DNA of 64,000 nucleotides, from the NCBI GenBank assembly GCA_032622095.1, contig CP136067.1, forward strand, positions 57,205,899-57,269,898. Reading direction: 5' to 3'. Both the position numbers and the translations under genes were made by a program. The notes under the pieces are model-generated. The model was not told the DNA's origin and did not search any database. It saw nothing but the letters and a program-made list of their open reading frames with translations. The DNA is from Siphonodentalium dalli. Its lineage: Eukaryota > Mollusca > Scaphopoda > Gadilida > Siphonodentaliidae. Numbering within the stretch: position 1 is the first letter of the stretch; each line of letters starts with the position of its first letter. Below are positions 58,006 through 64,000 of the stretch, piece by piece.

Positions 58006-58865
58006 AATGAAACTGTCACTTCTACAAATAATTTGAAAATTCTATGTTTAAATGTGTGTGGTCTATCTAGCAAATTGAAATGTCCCGAATTCTGTAAACT
58101 TCTAAATGAGTATGATATCATTGGGTTGGTTGAGACAAAGACAGATGATGCAGATCTCTTAGTGTTACTGGTTATAAATTAACTTTTCGAAATCGTAAGA
58201 CCCTTTCAAATGTAAAGTCCGGTGGATTGTGTCTATTCGTGAAATCATCTTTAATTCCACACGTTAAAATAATAGAAAATAAATCAAAGAGTGTTTTGTG
58301 GTTTAAGTTGTCGAAAAGTATTATGAAATCAACTGATGATCTTTATTTTGGTATAATATATATATACCCCCTGAAAACAGTGACTATTCGAGTGCCAGTC
58401 TATTCTCCGATATAGAGGAAGAAATGATCGACTCCTTCGGTAATTGTAGATATTTGTGATTGATGGGAGACTTTAACGCCCGAACAGGGTCGCTCAGTGA
58501 TATACCCGAAGCGGACGACAAGTCCCAATCCCACACAATATATGTACTAGTGGTCATAGAGTTACCCCGCATGCACAGTATGATAGTGAGATGCATTCGC
58601 AGGACACCAAAGTAAATGCATATGGCAAAAAGCTCATCGAATCATGTAAGCTAAATGGACTGCGTATTCTAAATGGACGCATTGGCAGGGATATGAATGA
58701 TGGAAAGGTGACTTGTAAAAATGTTAGCCTAATTGATTAATTCATATCCTCGCATGACTTATTTTACTTTGTTAAAGACATGAATGTTTCCGAGTTTTCA
58801 AATTTGTTCTCAGATAGTCATAGTTGTATTGAACTTACACTTGATATATCTGATCGCCATGCAAA
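58006..58865 (+). pseudogene. LINE apurinic endonuclease domain, multiply broken
   Basis: Motifs of the exonuclease-endonuclease-phosphatase fold appear in order across several frames: LKILCLNVCGLSSKL (58030), IIGLVETK with the metal-binding glutamate (58115), LMGDFNARTG (about 58462-58490), and FSDSHSC with the catalytic histidine (about 58806). At least three frameshifts or stops separate them. The domain belongs to the same element as ORF1 upstream and the reverse transcriptase downstream. Confidence 0.8.
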
Positions 58866-59525
58866 ACTTAATAGTGGTATGGAGAGGAAATCCATTGATA
58901 AAGAGATTAAGCTATGGTCACATAACGGAAGAGATACTTTTAGAGAAACAATTGATCACCAAGTTGTGAGTAAATTAATAGACATAGTCGATAATCACAA
59001 AAACTCGAGAAAACTGTATTCACAAGATTCTGCGAACTCAATAGCAGATGAAATTAGTAAACTGTTCACAACTACCGCTTTTAAATCTTTTGGACATAAC
59101 CGTGTTATCTGTAAACGCGATAACGACAAACCTTGGTTTAACCAAGAGTGCAGGCAATCGAGAAAAAAATACTTAGATGCAAGAACGACCAACAGCTTAT
59201 TTAAAACAGAACAAACTATTAATGATTTGAGATATTTGAGTCGGGAATATAAAAAAGTTTTGAGACACAGTGTGAGCAAGTAAAAAAGAAATTTTTGTAA
59301 CCGCCTTAAAGCGACACGTGTTAATCAACCAAAACAATATTGGAACTTGCTGAGAGCAAATAAGAAAACTACAACAAATGTAAATATTGATGACATGTTT
59401 GTAGTTCTGAAGAATAATAATAATGAAAATCCAACCGAGATGCCTAACAATGCCAGCTACATGATACAAATGATACACTTGATAAGCCAATTTCTGAAAA
59501 TGAAATTATAGAAGCCGCATATGTA

Positions 59526-61406
59526 ATGAAAAATGGAAAAAGTAATGGGAATGATAGAATCAAAAATGAACATATAAAGAGCACTATTGATATTTTACTT
59601 CCTGTATATACACAATGGTTCAATCTAATCCTAGACACAGGTATAATACCAGATAGCTGGTTAACTGGAATTGTTATTCCAGTCTACAAAAATAAAGGGG
59701 ACCCTTCTCTCCCAGAAAATTATCGACCTATTACTATTATGAGCTGTCTCGGGAAGCTTTTTACTAGAATTTTAAACAACAGATTGAATGAATATGCAGT
59801 ATCCGAAGAAATTATTGATAAGAATCAAGCCGGATTTAGGAAAGGATTTTCAACGATGGACCACATAATGTCTTTACATTTTCTTTCGAGTTTGTACAAA
59901 CAGTCCAAAAAGAAATTATTTTGCATGTTTATCGATTTTCAGTAGGCGTTTGACACGGTATGGACTATGGCAGAAATTGATAACTTCTGGCATAACAGGT
60001 CGATGTTTACAATTTATAATGAATATGTATAGTCGTGTCAAATCCTTGGTTAAAATAGGTAGTAATATTTCAGACACCTTTAAGTGTCACTCTGGGGTTT
60101 TGCAGGGAGAGAACTTATCATCTTTTTTATTTTCGCTGTACATCAACGACCTTGAAGGTTTTCTATCAGCCAATAACGCCCAAGGACTCAGTACCATTCA
60201 AAATGCTCTTTCAAATGAACTTGATGTGTATACCAAATTACTTGTTTTATTATATGCAGATGACACCGTTATTCTTGCAGAATCAATGAAGGATATGAGA
60301 AGAAACATGAAAATATTTTCGGTTTATTGTTCATTATGCAGACTGACCATAAATACATCGAAAACCAAAATGATGGTGCTTGGGTCGGGTAGGAAGCCTC
60401 GCACTCGAATAAATGTAAATGGACACGACATCGAAATTGTAAATAAATACACATACCTCGGAATTCCTATTACCAAAGCTAATAATTTTAGTAAAGCCCG
60501 TAAATATATGCTCTCGAAGGCAAATCGGGCAATGTATAGTTTAATTTACAAATCGAGAGAATTTAGTATACCTATACTACAGCAAATAGAACTTTTCTCC
60601 AAAACCGTTAAACCGATTCTCTTATATGGATGTGAGATTTGGGGTAACCAAGACATACACGAACTTGAGAGACTTCAAATTAAATACCTGAAGTTTATTT
60701 TGAATTTGAAACCGAGCACACCAGATGTCATGGTATATGGAGAAACAGGCGTTTGTCCCCTCCGTGTTGATATTGATACTAGGATGATAACCTACTGGGC
60801 AAATGTTGTTAACGCTGGAGAAAAAAAGATTAACGGAATTTTATATTCGTACTTACTACGCTTGTTTAGAAATATGTCATTTATGCACCCATGGATATCG
60901 CATGTTGAAAACATTTTACTGAAAACTGATTATTATTACCTGTGGGACATACAAATGTCCGAGCGTATCGAATCATCTTGGTTGAGAGAATCCGTTAAAA
61001 GTTCGTTAGTCACACATTATATAGCAGATTGGCACAAACGAGTAAATTCTATGAGTAAATGTTCTTTATATAAGGTTTTCAAAACCGATTTTAGAGCCGA
61101 ACATTATTTAAATAGCACGTCTATGAAGGACGTCAAAACTATGGCTAGGTTCAGATGCAGAAGCCATCACTTACCCGTTGAGACTAGTACATGGAATGAA
61201 TCCAGAAACACTCAATTCTGTAACTTGTGCAGTGGAGATAGAGTTGGAGACGAATACCACTATATGAATTGTGACGCTATATGTTCACTGAGAAGACGAT
61301 TTGTACCTTTGTCGATAACAAGTTCCCCTAACTTGAAACAGTTTAAGATCATCATGGGAACAAAAGACGCTGTCTTAATACACAAAATGTATGACTTTAT
61401 CAGAAA
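59526..61406 (+). pseudogene. LINE reverse transcriptase and CCHC tail, split by Helitron
   Basis: 59526-59945 carries SNGNDRIKNEHIK, ENYRPITIMSCLGK and MFIDFQ, then an in-frame TAG (59943-59945) and a small shift. From about 59950 the frame is open for 1.46 kb: GVLQGENLSSFLFSLYINDL, catalytic YADD (near 60251-60264), INTSKTKMMVLG, YTYLGI, and a C-terminal C-x2-C..H..C motif in FCNLCSGDRVGDEYHYMNC (about 61218-61275). The stop at 61408-61410 comes from the Helitron terminus, not the LINE. The native frame resumes at 63877 and ends at 63919. Clade assignment needs phylogeny. Confidence 0.88.
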
Positions 61407-63876
61407 CTAGCAGGGTTATCCGGCGTTGCCCAGGTTAATGCGATGCGAAACCCTCTGTATGTTGTGGATATTTGTTGGGAATAGAAAATGCTCTTGCTTA
61501 AAGTGTTATACGTTTTCTCATAAATTGTATATTCAAATAGCATCACAAAACATGATTATTACAGTCATGGAATATAAGTAGTGGCTCACCTTGTCAATTG
61601 TCATTCTGTTTATCGCGATTAATCCGTTCCACCAATAATGAAGTATTAATTTATTTACAACTGCGTATACATTAGATGATACATGGACATCATACACACA
61701 TTAGTTCGATCATTGTGTGAATACCCTGATTGCCATCCCATATAAATATGACAGGTAAGAAGATATAATTGTTCAAGTGACTTAAGTGGGTCACCGTAAT
61801 GTCGGGATTGTGAAATGTGAACGCCCAAAACTACTTAAAATGGTATGGAGATGGTCTGGGTGACTGTATATAACTTATATGTGGATACCGACGAATAGCA
61901 ATCTTATCAATGATAGTGCATATCCGCTCGCCATCCGTGACGCAAACAACACCAAATGTGATTTAATGCATGGTATATCATTAGAGAACAACGTGTATGA
62001 ATTTGGTGGAAATTGGTGCCAAATATATTTGTATCAGCTTTTGCCTCTTTTGACATATTTAAACCACGCCCATTAGACTCATGGATGCATGATATACTGG
62101 CGATGATTATATATATTTTTGGTGGTAATCAGCAACTAAATAAATTCTGAGAATAGTTATGACCCCACATCTCTCACCCAAACGACAGCAATTTGGCGTC
62201 TTTAAATCACACGATAATATTCCTCATATCATAAAGAAGAATAATATATCAATTTGGTGGAAATCTGGGCTAAAAATAGTTTATTAAATCAATTGTTGAT
62301 GCAACGCTGACTCGAACAACGCCATATTGCGAAGGTGATTATGTATTCGTTTGGTGGAAATCGGCGACAAAATTATTTCACCATATTTTTTTATTTTGCC
62401 GACCTCCCCTTTTTCTTCCCCTGACACCAACAGCGTCATTTTAGAAAATTTTAACCCGCACCATTATCTTCCTTGTAAAAAGTTACCCCTCTTAGAATGC
62501 CTTGGTGCCATGTCGATTGTACCGCGTGAAGTTATATATAGAACGCACACAGACAGACAGAAAGAAAGACAGACAGACAGCACGATTTGATTTCTTGTAT
62601 CATTTGAGAAGAACGTGTCTGAATTTGATGGTAATTGGTACTAAAAATATTTTGTATCAGTTTTTGGTGACCCTCCCGTCCCTATTTGGGACTCAAACTG
62701 CACACACTAAGACTCATTAGAGATTAGAGATGCATATATGGAATTGGTGAAAATTGACGAGTATACAAATTCGTATCAAATTTAAGGTCCCCATATTTCT
62801 CACCCATAGGGCACCAATTTGGTGTATCTAAACCACACGATAAGATTCCTCGTATCACGGAGAAGAATATGTATCAATCTAGTGGAAATCGGCACTAAAC
62901 ATATACATGTACATATATTTTTTTGTGTCCCTCTCATCTCTATACACCACTGACTCGAATGGCTCCACTTGTGACATCCTTAAACCACGCGATTACACTC
63001 CTGATATCATGGAGATGATTGTTTATAAGTTTGGTGATAATCGGCGACTAAACAATTTTTTTTATCAAATTTGATGCCAATCCCTCCCCTCCCCATCTCT
63101 CACCCAAACAGCACCACTATGGCGTCTTTAAATCACACGATTAGATTCCTCGTATAACGGATAAGAACGTGTATCAATTTGGTGGAAATTGGCGCTAAAA
63201 AAATTGTGCATCAATTTTGGTGCCCCTGTCCCTTTCAGTGCAACACTGACTCGAATGAGGCCACACTTGACAGATATAAGCCACACCATTAGACTCATCA
63301 TACCATGGGGATGATTTTGTATAAGTGTGGTGGCAATCGGCGACTAAACCAATTATTATCAAATTTAGTGCCCACCCCCTCCCAATCTCTCATCAAAAAG
63401 ACAACAATTTGGCGTTGTCAAATCGCACAATTAGATTCCTTGTATCATGAAGAAGAATATATATCAATTTGGTGGAAAATTGGCGCACTTGACATGTTTA
63501 AACCACACCGTTGTATTCTTCATATCATGGGAATGATTATATGTAAGTTTCATGGCAATCTGCCCCCCCTTCCGGGCACCCCTGACGCGAACGACGCGAC
63601 TTTTGCCATATTTAAACCACACCAGTAGATTCTTCATATTATGGGGATGATTATGTATAAGTTTGGTGGGAATCGGCGACAAAAAAAATTCTGCCCCTCC
63701 CCCTTCTCTGCCCCTGACAACAACGGCGTCACTTTAGAAAATTCTACCCCCGACCATTATCTTTCTCGTAAAAAGCTACTCCTAGTAGACCCCTTTGGCA
63801 TCATCTAGATGGTCCCCTGTGAATTTCTATAGAACACAGACAGACAGACAGACAGACAGACATTCGCAAATATAGA
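61407..63876 (-). mobile_element. non-autonomous Helitron, 2.47 kb, inserted in LINE
   Basis: On the minus strand it begins TCTATATTTGCGAATGTCTG after an A (63876) and ends CTAG before a T (61407), with a hairpin-forming CCTGGGCAACGCCGG about 11 bases before CTAG. Cagaca repeats mark the 5' region (63838-63861), and another such tract lies internally at 62550-62580. The body is made of diverged units around 'tttggtggaaatcggcgac' and 'aaaccacacgattagattc'. The 62390-62580 and 63670-63860 segments are duplicates. No RepHel frame. Confidence 0.85.
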
Positions 63877-63919
63877 TATATATATAGAAAAGCTAACGGG
63901 TTCACCGCCAAGACAATAA
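63877..63919 (+). pseudogene. last codons of the Helitron-split LINE
   Basis: Joined to 61406, the phase is kept and 14 further codons (starting IYIEKL) reach TAA at 63917-63919, immediately followed by aaaataaaa, a plausible polyadenylation signal. The ending is similar in length and character to FIRLINLKLND and FIKLVNREM of related copies. Confidence 0.8.
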
Positions 63920-64000
63920 AAATAAAATATAGTTATGTTTATACATGTATTGACCGCCATCGTCATATATTGATTATGTTATGATATTTGTGGCCTCTCA
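63920..64000. other. flank, window end
   Basis: LINE 3' UTR or genomic flank; too short to decide. Confidence 0.3.

Overview
The window looks like intergenic DNA from the nuclear genome of a marine invertebrate. It is AT-rich, has very low coding density, and is packed with LINE fragments, MITE-like foldbacks, Helitrons, minisatellites and short repeats rich in acatgtacatgt. A lophotrochozoan such as a mollusc fits, but this is inference: no ribosomal or other taxonomic marker is present. The only convincing host genes are two intronless-CDS paralogues of MFSD5 (a major facilitator superfamily transporter), both on the minus strand.

The backbone is a segmental duplication. Copy A (about 3887-9703) and copy B (about 27987-46790) carry the same sequence in the same order, including one MFSD5-like gene each. 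Copy B is three times longer because several elements landed in it after duplication: a LINE 3' fragment (29104-29640), a dispersed repeat block (30440-31930), a 5.65 kb foldback unit carrying a tyrosine recombinase gene (33691-39336), and a 5 kb GGGGCCTG foldback (39384-44392). Copy A preserves near-empty sites, so several boundaries can be read to the base.

The most unusual object is the 33691-39336 unit. It has long inverted termini (TATGGAGGGTTATTAGGG...), a 6-bp target duplication (aaaact), AT-rich minisatellites inside its termini, a second foldback with an orientation-switching minisatellite, and a frameshifted Crypton/DUF3504-type tyrosine recombinase. Cryptons are not known for such termini, and no reverse transcriptase of DIRS type is visible.

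Other regions. 1-3886: short tandem and diverged repeats. 9700-12950: palindromic iterated motifs and a MITE. 13080-14748: a 5'-truncated but open LINE reverse transcriptase. 15600-21100: a layered inverted structure, with 1-kb arms enclosing a 42-bp minisatellite and an outer iterated 16-mer GGTAACGTATCTGTCG. 21555-22566: a DNA element with iterated TGTCGCATTATGCCCC. 22907-23426: a short Helitron. 23690-24445: repeated CTACGAG palindromes. 25220-26990: a decayed unknown ORF and a LINE 3' end. 46790-56640: a second-clade LINE C-terminus, a MULE transposase relic, three tandem hairpins, a LINE nested in another repeat, and a Gag relic. 56771-63919: a nearly full-length but broken LINE (ORF1, endonuclease, reverse transcriptase, CCHC tail) split two codons short of a CDS continuation by a 2.47 kb Helitron, after which the reading frame resumes.

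Few genes here are likely to function together as a pathway. The biology is mainly transposon layering on a duplicated transporter locus.
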